A stretch of DNA of 64,000 nucleotides from Xenia sp. Carnegie-2017 (lineage: Eukaryota > Cnidaria > Anthozoa > Malacalcyonacea > Xeniidae), in NCBI RefSeq assembly GCF_021976095.1, contig NW_025813486.1:3900564-3964563 (forward strand), in the 5' to 3' direction. Position numbers and translations under genes: made by a program. The notes under the pieces are model-generated. The model was not told the DNA's origin, searched no databases, and was given only the letters and a program-made list of their open reading frames with translations. This document shows positions 34,408-44,879 of this stretch, piece after piece. Every line of letters starts with the position of its first letter. Within the stretch, counting starts at the first letter, position 1.

Positions 34408-36760
34408 TAGGGGCGGGTCTAGAGTATGTCAAATCCGTCGCGCGACTGATGTTTGAAATTCAAAAATTACCTATTCATATTAATTAAAAATTCATTAATT
34501 ATTCTTACTTTATTATCGCATTTACTTCATGATAAAAATCCATCTTTATTTATTATTGAAAACTAATGACTAATCAATGAATATCTCGTTGGTAACCAGA
34601 TCAGTTGAATTTTAATTGACCTGGAATAACCGACTGATAAGCGGGCTGGCTTGGCTGGCTCGACTGATAAAGGAGTCTATGAACGCCAAAAGCGCTTATT
34701 TTATTGGTCAATGGTCAGATCAGTGGACAGTCTGGAATGGTCTGGACTGATAAGAGGTGTGGCCGGACGTATAAGGGAGTCCAATTGCTATCTTACAATT
34801 GGTTCATTTGAATTTTTGTTTTATTGTGATTGGTTTGACGGATTTCGACTGATAGCCAACTGAACTAACATAGTCAAGCTCACTGGCTGAATTGAATGTT
34901 TGATCGTTTCATGTTAATTTGTATAAGCATGATAGAAACTAAACTACAAGCAGATGGAATTTATGGAAATCTTTTACAAATTCATATATTGACATGAATG
35001 CTGCTGTCCAAACTGTGAATTTTTTCAAGAGGGTGAAAAATTTATGGATAAATTGTAAATGCTTGGCAAATACGATCTCGCGAGCGACATTTCAGTCATT
35101 GATGTTCAAAAGAAAGCCAACATTGTTTTGAGTTTTATCAGAAGAAATTTACATCCAAAATCGTAACTAAAGGACAAGTGAAGTGTATGCATGAATGTAA
35201 TATATCAAAGTCAATTTATGCGAGTGTGTGATGCGATTTATGTCAATATGGCGTATGGTAAGCAGATTGATGCTTCTAAAATTGTTGTTGCCGAAGGACT
35301 TTTAGCTATGATTTCTTTAGTGCTTGGGGAATCGTGGCCGTTATATGGCAGCGAAATCCCACATTCCTGCAAATATATTTCAATGGACAAAAAATCTGTA
35401 GCCATAAGGCGCCATACTATTATTTAATTTATCATAAACAAATGTTTGGGGCTTTTCACTTTATGATCATTGATCATTCAATCATTGGACAGTTATACAA
35501 CATATTGTTTAAGATTTGAGAAAACTAACTTTGATTACATGAGAAGCTGTTTACTATAACCTGCGATTTTGCGTCTTCTGATCCATGAAGCTTTTTATTT
35601 TGACAATTTGACTGGAATCGTATTAAACCTGAGTATTTCACATACATGAAATGTTGTCCCATTTCTCATATTGTCCCCTGTTCTAACTGAACACCTCATG
35701 TAGAGATGTAAAGGTGTGTTAATTTACGGCTTATACCAGATTGTTTGCCATAAATGCCAAAGGGCTATTGATGTATGAAAAGCATTTTCTATAAAGTAAA
35801 AATGTCTTCCTATGAAAGCAGATAAACCTTGAAATTTGGCAAAACAGCAAAGTATTTTTCATGATCACTAGGTAATTTTTCTGATGATCATTATAATTTC
35901 TAAACTAAATTATTTCAGATTTACATTTAAATGAGCTATGATCATATGAAAAGATATTTATCATAACCAGTAAGCATGACACATGAACCAATTTTAACAT
36001 TCATGTAATTATATAATTAAAGACATGTTGGTTACAATCTGTTTGTAATTGCAAATACAATGCTACTAGTGATTGCTATATAGCACACTTGCATATACTT
36101 ACAGAAGATAATAGTCTAGTGAAATGCCTAATAAACATTAATGGCATTAAGCTGTCCTTAATTGCAAATTTTCATTCTTATAATTTTTGCTTTATCTTTG
36201 GCAGAAAAAAATTTTGAGTTTTTTTTCAAAAGGTGAATGTGCTGGCACTGATGTGGAGATGGGTAAAGGGTTACAATAAACTTGCATGGTTTGAAGTCTG
36301 AGCTTTTCTATATCTATGAACTGTCACTTTTAGTACCAAATTTCTAACTTAACTCATTACATAGAGGTTTGAATGGGGGCCTATTTCTATGCCTGACAAG
36401 TTGGTAGAAATTTTTAAAGACTATATCTGTTTTTGAATAGCATTATTGTAAAATAAATTTTGCGTTCCTAGACATGCTAATGAGCAATATATTTGGCATG
36501 ATAATGAGCCTAAATATTTGGCAAAACATTCAAGTATTGTTCACTTCATTTTTTTTTAAAAAAACGTAAGCAAAATGTGTTGTTTTCTACGCAAAAACTA
36601 TGCCCACAAAATACATTTTGTATTGCTCTAAAACGCTGAAAATGGCATTTTCAAGGCTCTGAAATTCAAAATTTCTCAAGGGAGAATGCTTCAGACCCCA
36701 GGTGCGGAGCGCCTCCGACGTTTTATGACTGATGTTTGAAAAATCCTAGATCCGCCCCTG
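34408..36760. mobile_element. 2.35-kb TIR element (hAT-like ends), mostly non-coding
   Basis: Ends TAGGGGCGGGTCTAG and its imperfect complement CTAGATCCGCCCCTG, both with ACTGATGTTTGAAA a short way inside. The 8-bp flanks match only imperfectly (GCTTATTA against GCGTAATA, offset by one base). The interior is AT-rich. Traces of coding (MNAAVQTVNFFKRVKNLW near 34990; a 78-codon ORF at 35191-35427) are too short to assign. Probably a decayed or non-autonomous copy. Confidence 0.6.
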
Positions 36761-36879
36761 AGCGTAATATACAAAGTGTATATACAATGTGCCCTCCCGG
36801 CTATCACCATATTTAAATGGTGACACCTGCACTTGGGACACAGGACGTACGGTTACACATTGTATGGATTGTTTTGTAA

Positions 36880-37278
36880 AGTCACTACTTATATATATAT
36901 ACTATTACATAACTCAAAAGCGATGAGCAGCTAATTTTTTTGTGAAACCTTCAAAGAACTGACAAACACATACAATTCTTGTTCATTGATCCTTATTTTC
37001 TGCAATAAATACATTAATTAATTTGTATTGGCACTCTTTGGCCACCGTACATGTGTGTGGACACGCAAGTGTGGATAGGATATTGGCCATGTATCGACTT
37101 TTTGAAGCTCTCACCTCTCACCATACAAAAGTTCATATGATTTTGCTGAAGTCTTAGCTTTCCAGAACGTTAAATATGAAAACCTAAAAATTTATACAAA
37201 CAACATTTCCAACAACAATCTGCTTATCAAAAAACAAGTAACTGCCATCTACAACAAGGTATGTGTGTGTATGGTAAT
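36880..37278 (+). repeat. First-exon repeat, copy 4
   Basis: Matches 5240-5600 closely, ending ACAACAAG with the donor GTATGTGTGTG at 37259. Preceded by one fold-back arm (36780-36850). Sequence after the donor is unrelated to the other copies. Confidence 0.65.
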
Positions 37279-37842
37279 GTACAGTAAATGGGAGAGTTAA
37301 ATCAGAAAGGTATAAACCGATAAAAATGGTGTAAAATATGTTTAAGGTAGTCTTCAATTATAAGTGTCAGAAAAAGACAGGGTCATAAGAAGTTAATTGA
37401 AACATTGAATGGTTGGTTTTGTGAGAAGAAAACAAAAAGACAAAATTCGAAAACAAAAAACCCCGTTTTCGGGCCATGCTTCCCGATACCTTCTTATATG
37501 TGAGGCACTAGAATGCCGCATGTTAACGTTTCGGTAGGAGATTTCGCCCCTCCACGCTATCCTACTTGGGAGATGCCAGTAGCAATCTTCCGCCCATCAG
37601 ACCCCGAGATCACCTGCGATAGGCTTTGCTCATGGTACGCAGGGAGAGTGCAGTCGCCATCGAAGTGTAGCCCCCTAAGCTACTGCATACTATATCGCAC
37701 CCAGCTTCCACTGCTAGTTGACATCTACTATATGAAAATTTAGCTTTATATATATACATACCAAAATTTAAAGGCGTACGAAAGTTGTAGGATGATTTTT
37801 ATCGTTACTGCGCGAGCCCAAATAATTTCTTTGATAATTTGC
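37279..37842. other. No gene recognised; GC-rich island at 37440-37720
   Basis: 37440-37720 is sharply richer in GC than its surroundings and carries a 76-codon plus ORF (MPHVNVSVGDFAPPRYPTWE) without a recognised motif. Could be part of a repeat or a structured RNA; nothing decides. Confidence 0.35.
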
Positions 37843-38250
37843 GATTAAGTGAGTTAATTGACACAAATGTAGTGCAAGTACATATAGTTGGTCGTTGTCA
37901 TGACTATAAACAATTACTCGGGTGGACTGCGCATGCTTGAGCGCATGCGCAGACGATTTCTCTATTAAATTGTTACTAAGCATGCTATTTACTTCAAAAT
38001 TGGTGCTAGTAGATGCAGTTGGTCGTTGCCATGACCATGAACTTGGGTAGCTGGTAAATCAGACTGCGCATGCGCAGATGATTTGTCTTAAAATTAGTGA
38101 CTGAGTGAGCTAATTACTCCAAAACCTGTGCTAGTACCTCCAGTTGGTCGTCACCATGAGATTGGAGAGTTTGTGGAGTTGACAACGCATGCTCAGATTC
38201 TCAATTAATTTGTGACTGAGCGAACTCTGAAATTGGCGCTTTTAGATGCG
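37843..38250. repeat. Tandem array, about 125-bp degenerate units with GCGCATGCGC
   Basis: Three units plus a partial fourth. Each has GTGACTGAGTGAGCTAATTA or a variant, then CAGTTGGTCGTNNCCATGA, then a GC palindrome. Units 1 and 2 contain TGCGCATGCGCA (37935-37955, 38060-38080 region), the NRF1 consensus; unit 3 has a decayed form. Confidence 0.65.
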
Positions 38251-38809
38251 CTGAGAGTGTTTTCAATCATATATTTTTGGCATGCTCTTTGTCTTCTTAA
38301 GCTTCTTTTGATAAATGCATGTGAAACTCATCAACACTTTGTTACGGCACTCGTAATATCCGTGACAACGTTAAAAATGGTTTTTATTTTTCTCTATAAC
38401 TTTGTACCTGCATATTGCATGTCATATCCAAGCTTTCCTTTGATTTGACGGACAATGGTTTTTATTCACTCTTACACCTTCTGCCTTTATAATTAGTCGA
38501 TGTATATTTCTAAAATAATATTTACAAATGCCCCAAGAGAATCTTTTTATTTTATTGGCAATCTTCTACGAATACAATACTATGTCCGACTATTTGATTG
38601 CACAAATTTTGTGATTTGATTACGTTTTTTTGACACGTGTGTTTACCATCGGAAAGATGGATTGCTTAAATGTACCTAGCTGTTTAGACTAATGGGATCC
38701 ATAGTTATCCTGTAATGTATACCCCTGTGAAACACCAATGACCATACGTAGTGTGTCTTCTATGACCTCTATTCTTGTTCTCCACTTCATCATCTATTCA
38801 TATTTGTTC
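38251..38809. other. No gene recognised
   Basis: AT-rich; only short ORFs without motifs. No match to the right terminus of the neighbouring transposon remnant. Confidence 0.35.
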
Positions 38810-39802
38810 CTTTTTAAGTCTCAGCTCAACACAACTCTTGTCTGAAGTTCCTAAAACCTTGATCTGCCGAAGAAAGATCTCTGGTGGTAACATGTTAGTT
38901 ATGGCTAGTGGTTGGTCATCGTCATTTGAGCCTTGTGACACCAGTTCAGTAGACGTTAATTGTCCTGAAGACGTGGAGGAGGTTGCTAGTAAATCGTCGC
39001 CTAAACCAGAAGTTAGTTTTCATGGTATGCTAACGGATTACGCAAACGTTGTTAGCAAGAAATTCTCATCAAATGGTTATGGTCTCGTTCCATCGTCTTC
39101 TGAGAAGGTTTCATGTTCATTTTTTGTCATAAATGTGTGAATTATACGAAAGCTTGCTGAACGTTTTTTAAGCTTGTACATTCATTTTAAATTCATATAG
39201 AGAAGAAAACTAACGGGAAAACGAAATAACCAATGACGAGGGTATATAATCTGCCACCAAAACGAGCGTCAATATCCAAAAAAGATGCAGCAGAGGCTCT
39301 TCTTTGCTTGAGCGAAAGGGAACACTTTAAAAGAGGCGCAGCTGACGGCCTCCTATCCTTATGTGAAAATAGTACAACATCCCGTGATATGCAAGAGGAC
39401 CAAGACGAACTTCTTGTTTTAAAGAAAAAAATGCTGCTGTTCAAACCAACCTAACTCATGAACATCTTAAAACTTATGCGACTGAGTCATTGGTTAACAC
39501 CAGCAGTATAAAGAAATGCATGTTTTTAGAAAATGTGGTTAATGATTTTACTTGCCCTTCAACATATCCGTTTAATTTCACCTCCAATTATGCATAAAGG
39601 TAATGTTCGCACTGGTGCAACAACAATAACAAGGAGAGTGGCTACAAAGACGATTCACATTGAAAGAATTATTCAACGACTGAAGTCATTTGGTATATTA
39701 CAAGGTGTAATCCTATTAACAATGAAACCATATATTGATTCTGTTGTGTCTATATGTGCAGCATTGGTCAATTTGCAACCACAGATTATTGCATCACCTT
39801 AA
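38810..39802 (+). pseudogene. DDE_Tnp_4-type transposase remnant
   Basis: Only the C-terminus is clear. At 39610-39800 the plus strand reads TRRVATKTIHIERIIQRLKS, then FGILQGVI and VVSICAALVNLQPQII. This is the closing helix block of DDE_Tnp_4 transposases (consensus-like RIHVERAIQRIK, then CALCNLQPPLI). Upstream frames (DELLVLKKK near 39410; an acidic Ser-rich segment at 38890-39110) fit the variable N-terminal half. The catalytic DDE region itself is missing or unreadable, and several shifts break the frame. The ADPRH neighbour stops where this remnant's right flank begins. Confidence 0.6.
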
Positions 39803-40189
39803 AAACATTGTATATAGAAGTTTTATATTCCTTTGTGTAAGAGATAAATTTAGAACAATGCAGAGTAAACAATGTGTGCAAAGTTCTGTGCCATTTATTT
39901 CTTTCCATTGTGGCATCCTTGTTACTGAACCATTTATGTTCCATGACAATGAAATCATTGGGACATTTCTCATATTTTTCAATATCCTAAAAAATGTTGT
40001 GATATTGAAAAAGTAAGCACTCTTCCCTATTAAATGCACTGCTTAAAAAACATTCTTTCATATGACTCTTCCCTATGTTATTGCATTGAGTATATCTTTC
40101 CTATTATTAAGCTCTAACCTAAAGAAACATGTAGTTTCCATAATTACCTTCAAAAAGTATTTAATAAAAAGTGATACAAAAACAGCACA

Positions 40190-40679
40190 GAGATTTGAAG
40201 AGATTTCCTGCTTTCATTGTAGGCTTAACCTTGCCTAAATAAACATGGACCCCAGCATCTTGCCTGTATGCTGTTAGCAAAGACTCAACATATCCATTGT
40301 AAAACAAACGATAGTTCACGAACTACTTATAGGCTGCAAGACACTGCTTGTCGTATTCTGATGAATGATATATAAGATGACTAAATATGTCAAACAAGCC
40401 GAACGGGGGTGAATTTTTAAAATCATTTGAAACATTAATCGTAAATGGATCCGGCAGCTCAACGTCACGGATGGTCAAACGACAACTTAAATTAAATTGC
40501 TGCTCGGCTTTACTGACTTGCGGGATCAATGGAATGTTCATTTTTTCCACTACACATGCAATGGCTACAAGTCCCGGCTTCAGATAACTACTTAAGGTTA
40601 TACCTCTACTCTGCAGGTAACTTTTTAATTCTGGCAGTTACATAGCTTTGAATTTCTCTTCACACAAACTTTCTTCCAT
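40190..40679 (-). pseudogene. SAP/SWIM-family protein, N-terminal part
   Basis: Starts MEESLCEEKFKAM on the minus strand, then a SAP-like DNA-binding motif (LPELKSYLQSRGITL), then NDFKNSPPFGLFDIFSHLIY, DKQCLAAYK, YRLFYNGYVESLL and AGVHVYLGKVKPTMK. This order is that of cnidarian and bivalve proteins with SAP, SWIM zinc finger and often a YqaJ-type nuclease domain. The later domains are absent. In-frame stops interrupt it near 40637 and 40347. It converges on the DDE_Tnp_4 remnant, so both probably belong to one two-gene transposon. Confidence 0.6.
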
Positions 40680-40857
40680 TTAAGCGCGTATATTTTGAAA
40701 TAAAGAAATGTTAAAATTTATTTTGCAAGAGATCGAAACATATTTCTATTTCATGTAGCAAATTAGTCGTTGTTATGACTTCCGCCATGTTTGTCCGAGT
40801 TTTTCACTTAGCGAGCACGTGTTTTTATTCAAATAAAACCGCCAAAGTGGTGTATTG

Positions 40858-42365
40858 AAACCAGGAATCTTTTGCCATCATCAAAGCATCATAAGCAATG
40901 ATTGGTGCATCATAACCACAGGACCCACCCAAACCTGCATAACTCACAGATTTATAAAAAGCATCACGTTCAGGTATGTTATATGTCACTATAAACTTTG
41001 CTTCACTGGTTCCATTCATTAATTCCCGTAGTTCAAGATATGACTCCCAACTATTTTTAAAGTAGCCCCAAGATTTCTTGTTTTCTTCTACATCATGACC
41101 AACCTTCTCAATGTATTCCCAAACTTTGGGTAAAACACCTAAAAGTCCTGCACCCCAACTTTTTGGAGGTATCTTCTGTATAGCATACGCTGTAAGTAAA
41201 GCTGCAGTAACAGCCCCAAGATAACCTATAATTAAAATCACTATCTTTAAAGATTGCTAATTTCAGGTCACTTACATTATGATGACCCTAATTACATAAT
41301 AGCGGCATTTTGACATGGATCATGGATTCAATGGCTGTAGTAGTGAAGATATAAAAGAAAAACAGAAATGGCAATACAAATAGCTTTTAGAAGACAGAAA
41401 TTTAGAAATGTGGAAAAGCGATAAAAAGGATGGATCAAAGATATGGTGATTAAAAGTGAGAATGTTAGAAGGATGGAGGCATTTGAGACGTGGTTCTGGA
41501 AAATGATGAATTGTATAGACTTATGCAAACCTAAAGTCAACCATCTTTTATTTCATATATAAATTGATATTAGACAAAAGGATATGAAACATTCATGGTA
41601 ATGGCTTGTTCAAGTAAGTAATCGAGGAAGAGTTGAAGGTAAAACATCTAAGAAAAGCAAAAGGATTGAAAAGCTAAATTACTATGAGGTTTGTTAAAAT
41701 GAAAAGCAATGCAGATGACAGGAAAACCTAGCAAACTTTATACAAAACAACACTTGTTGATAGACAGAACTCTAGACATTAGTGCTTTGATAAATGATAC
41801 ATGATCTGAAATCCTTGCTTTATTATGAAAGGTAAATACCTGTGGGGTGATTATGAGTCGTCCTTCCACTTTCAACAGCAATTTCAATTAACATTTCAAT
41901 TTGATCTTCACAAGGAAACATCAAACCTATACACATGGATCTCATAGCTGCACCACATCCGCCAACACGTTCATTAAATGGTATAATGTAACCTTTTTCC
42001 TCAAGAGGTCGTAATATGAAACATGCCTTTGTTGTGGTCTGACCAGGAGCTCTTTCCCACATATCCTCAGCACATGTTTTCTTGTACTTTGTAGACATAA
42101 TGAACAATATCTCTTCCGTTGTTGCCCATTCAGAAACCAACGCTTCTGCTGTAGCAATGTGTAGTACAGTGTCGTCACTAACCCTCCATCCTTTAATGTC
42201 AATTTTATCAAGTCGTCCGAGTTTTTCTAGTTCTTCATGAATTTGAGTACCGCTGTAACAGAATTCCCACAAACCATTCTTATAACCTAGAGCATCCCCC
42301 CCTCCACTGACAACCATAACTGCTTCGTATTTCTCGGATAATTGGACCGTATTTTTAAGAGCCAT
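40858..42365 (-). pseudogene. ADPRH: ADPRH, N-terminal two thirds, truncated
   Basis: Exon 1 (42365-41840) starts MALKNTVQLSEKYEAVMVVS and carries GDALGYKNGLWEF, GWRVSDDTVLHIATAEAL (the Asp-Asp pair binds magnesium), RAPGQTTTKA, GGCGAAMRSMCIGL and ESGRTTHNHPTG. The donor GTATTT splits the Gly codon. Exon 2 (from 41225) rejoins in phase as YLGAVTAALLTAYAIQKIPP and continues to AYDALMMAKDSWFQ. It stops dead at 40858, where transposon-related sequence begins. The GGDSDST motif needed for catalysis is missing here but present in the 32-kb and 62-kb copies. Exon 1 is intact and typical of the family. An ATG 48 nt upstream is also in frame, but the family start fits 42365. Confidence 0.88.
41243..41822 (-). 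other. ADPRH intron and flank
   Basis: The true intron is 41226-41839. It has no recognisable element; its exon-2-proximal 100 bp recur at 4925-5040 and 32710-32800. Confidence 0.5.
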
Positions 42366-42413
42366 TTTCAATATGTTTACTTCACCGTAGTTTAATGAAT
42401 TTTTTTGAAACAC

Positions 42414-43217
42414 GGGGAAAGTACTAAGCTTCCCTTAACTTAGTCAACAAATAAAAGCGTAAAATCTTTTCTTTGCTTTCTTTCAATATTTTATCAAACT
42501 ATTCTGTTTAGATTTAGACGAGAGCGTTGGGAGACTGGGGCTGTTATTTTGTAATCCTTAATCTTTACCCGATTCTATGATTCTCAATCTGATTAACATG
42601 TTGCTTCTTGCAAAGATTCTTTAAAATTTAAAAGTTCCTTCCTTATATCATGGATTATTTTACACGGATTTAATCCAAACTTTACAATTTGATTGCACAT
42701 ACAACAATTTGTACAAACTTCACAAAATTTCAGCTCTTGGCAAATCCTTAGGTTTTATAATTTTATAATTTATCCCATTGTCATAAATATGTCACTAAAA
42801 TTTAATTTTTTTACTGCATTAAGATTATTTCTCCCTTCACCCATAATATACATAACAAAATCACAACAGAACATTGAATTATGCATCAAAATTTATTGAT
42901 TGATTTACAATGTCTCATAAGAATTATATATTCCACATGACAGCTTTCACATGAAGAGAGACCTAAATGAACATAAAAATTAAACTTAAAATCATAAACA
43001 ACTGGACAAAGGGGGTAAGTATGAGCGATAATGAAGAGAGAAAGAATCTGACAAAATATGACCTAATTTGGGCATGCAAGGGGGGTGGGGGTCAGAGAAA
43101 TGGAATCTATGAACTTAAGAAAATGAAGACACGGGATTGTTTAATGTACCAATAGATAAGAGAGTGTAGATGGCTCACTATTCACACTGTGATTGACAGA
43201 AGTTTCTCACCCCAGTC
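42414..43217. other. No gene recognised
   Basis: Upstream region of ADPRH and downstream region of the RPS9 exon. AT-rich, with a G-run near 43080-43090. No promoter motif I would defend. Confidence 0.35.
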
Positions 43218-43395
43218 TTAATCCTCATCTTCATCTTCACCACCAGATCCACCTTGACCTCCTTTCTTCATGTTCTTACGTTTTACACGACCAGGTTGAC
43301 CACCACCATATGGTGATTTAGAACTAAAATCAATGTGTTTCTGCGAATCCAAACGTACTATATAGGAAGGCACGTTGACTAACTGTTCACGAACC
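43218..43395 (-). pseudogene. RPS9: Ribosomal protein S9 (uS4) terminal exon
   Basis: After a TTTGATTTCAG acceptor the minus strand reads [40 protein letters not shown] and an acidic end EDEDED then stop. This is the C-terminus of eukaryotic RPS9, a 40S subunit protein that binds 18S rRNA; metazoan versions have the same SPYGGG, GRVKRKN and acidic tail. The exon is intact and splits an Arg codon as expected. Upstream exons were not found in the following 2 kb, where a LINE end lies. Either the gene has a long, LINE-bearing intron or this is a displaced exon. Confidence 0.75.
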
Positions 43396-43899
43396 CTGAA
43401 ATCAAAGATGGGCACGGTTGGCCAAAAACGCTTTCAGCTCGTCAGAACAGCAAGAATTTCTCCACCTTTTACAGCAAGTAGCAAGATCAACACATCAAAA
43501 TCAGTTCGACGATGCATTGTAAGCACTTCGAAGCTCATCAGTTTATGATAAAGCCCATATCCAAAGCTACGTTGGAAACACATGGATGACTTGCAAAGAA
43601 CGGTGGGCTCAAATTTTCAGAAAACAACAAGCTGTTAAGATAGTGAACACCAACAACGGCGTCGAATCGCAAAACAGGCACTTTAAGTAAAATTATCTTC
43701 CAAGAGCTATTGACAAATCAATATATGGTGTAGTTACAATGATGATGGAGTCATTTCTTCCAGACTCTTATCAGCACAACAAAGACACCAACTTCAAACA
43801 AAGCAGCCAATACAGAAAGTGCAACAAGAATGCTCCATACTATTTGCATAATCGCCCAAACCACTTTATCAAGCACTTTATGAAAAGTTCATTGCATCG
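43396..43899. other. No gene recognised; possible decayed LINE sequence
   Basis: Short plus ORFs (for example 43739-43993) may be decayed upstream LINE sequence, but nothing matches clearly until about 43910. Confidence 0.3.
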
Positions 43900-43904
43900 C
43901 GAAA

Positions 43905-44717
43905 ATTTCGGGATAATGATGTTGATTGCATCGACAATAATAAGCTTCTGGGATCATTTTAGATGCAAACCTAAGTTTTTCAAATCATATTGATAAGCTA
44001 TGTTCCAAATTAGCTAAACGAATTGGCCTTCTTAAAAAGTTAAGGTATTATCTACCATTGGATAAACGCATTGCGTTTTATAATGCCACTATTAAATCTG
44101 CTATGATGTTTGGTAGCTGTGTTTGGTCAAATACAACAAAAGATAACTTGGATCAAATTACAAAATTACGAAAGAGAGCAGCTCGCGTAATTCTAAATGC
44201 CTCAACACGCGATAGGAGTATTCCACTCTTTTCCAAATTGGGCTGGATACCTTTTAGTAAGCAAGTGGAAATTAGAAAGGCCATGATTTGTCATAAACAA
44301 TTCTATGGTAACTGTCCATCTTGTATTATTGATATTCTACCAACACATGCCAGTCGCCACAATAGAAATACTCGTTATAAAGACTTTACTATTTGTTTAC
44401 CCAAAATAAAGAGACAAAATGATGGTGGGAGATCTTTTGCTGCTACTGAAAGTCGATTTTGGAACAGTTTACCTCTTACTATGCGTAAGCTTTCATCAGC
44501 TACACTTTTTAAAAAGAAACTTTATGATAAAGCTAATTCAGATATGCTCACAGAATAATTTATTGTTTAGTTTTTTTAGTAATATAGACTTATGTAATTC
44601 TGGTTTTTAAATTGTAATTGATCTCTTAGTTTGTTAGTTTGAGGGCCACAAGTTTTTCACACTTGTTGTATCACGTGTTACCCTCTTTTAATAAAGTTTC
44701 ATCATCATCATCATCAT
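43905..44717 (+). mobile_element. LINE 3' end, 5'-truncated, (CAT)n tail
   Basis: The end of an RT ORF: DVDCIDNNKLLG, then after a one-base frameshift near 43947 GIILDANLSFSNHIDKLC, KLRYYLPLDKRIAFYNA, CVWSNTTKDNLDQI, KLRKRAARVIL and a stop at 44556-44558. This is the conserved post-RT region of CR1/L2/Jockey-type LINEs. A UTR with AATAAAG and a (CAT)n tail follow at 44695-44717. It lies upstream of the RPS9 exon. Confidence 0.85.
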
Positions 44718-44761
44718 GGGTACAGATAGCAAATTTCTCTTCAGCTCAGGCAGATAGAGTA

Positions 44762-44870
44762 CGTAGAATATTCATATATATTGGATATGATGTATAAAGT
44801 TGCTTTGAAATTTATAATTTTTAGCGAATTATCATATGCATAATACATTCATGAATTTTTCCTCCTGCCA
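44762..44870. repeat. Short dispersed repeat shared with 11495-11605
   Basis: Matching blocks GTATAAAGTTGCTTTGAAAT and CGAATTATCATATGCATAAT in the same orientation. Confidence 0.5.
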
Positions 44871-44879
44871 AATATCGTT

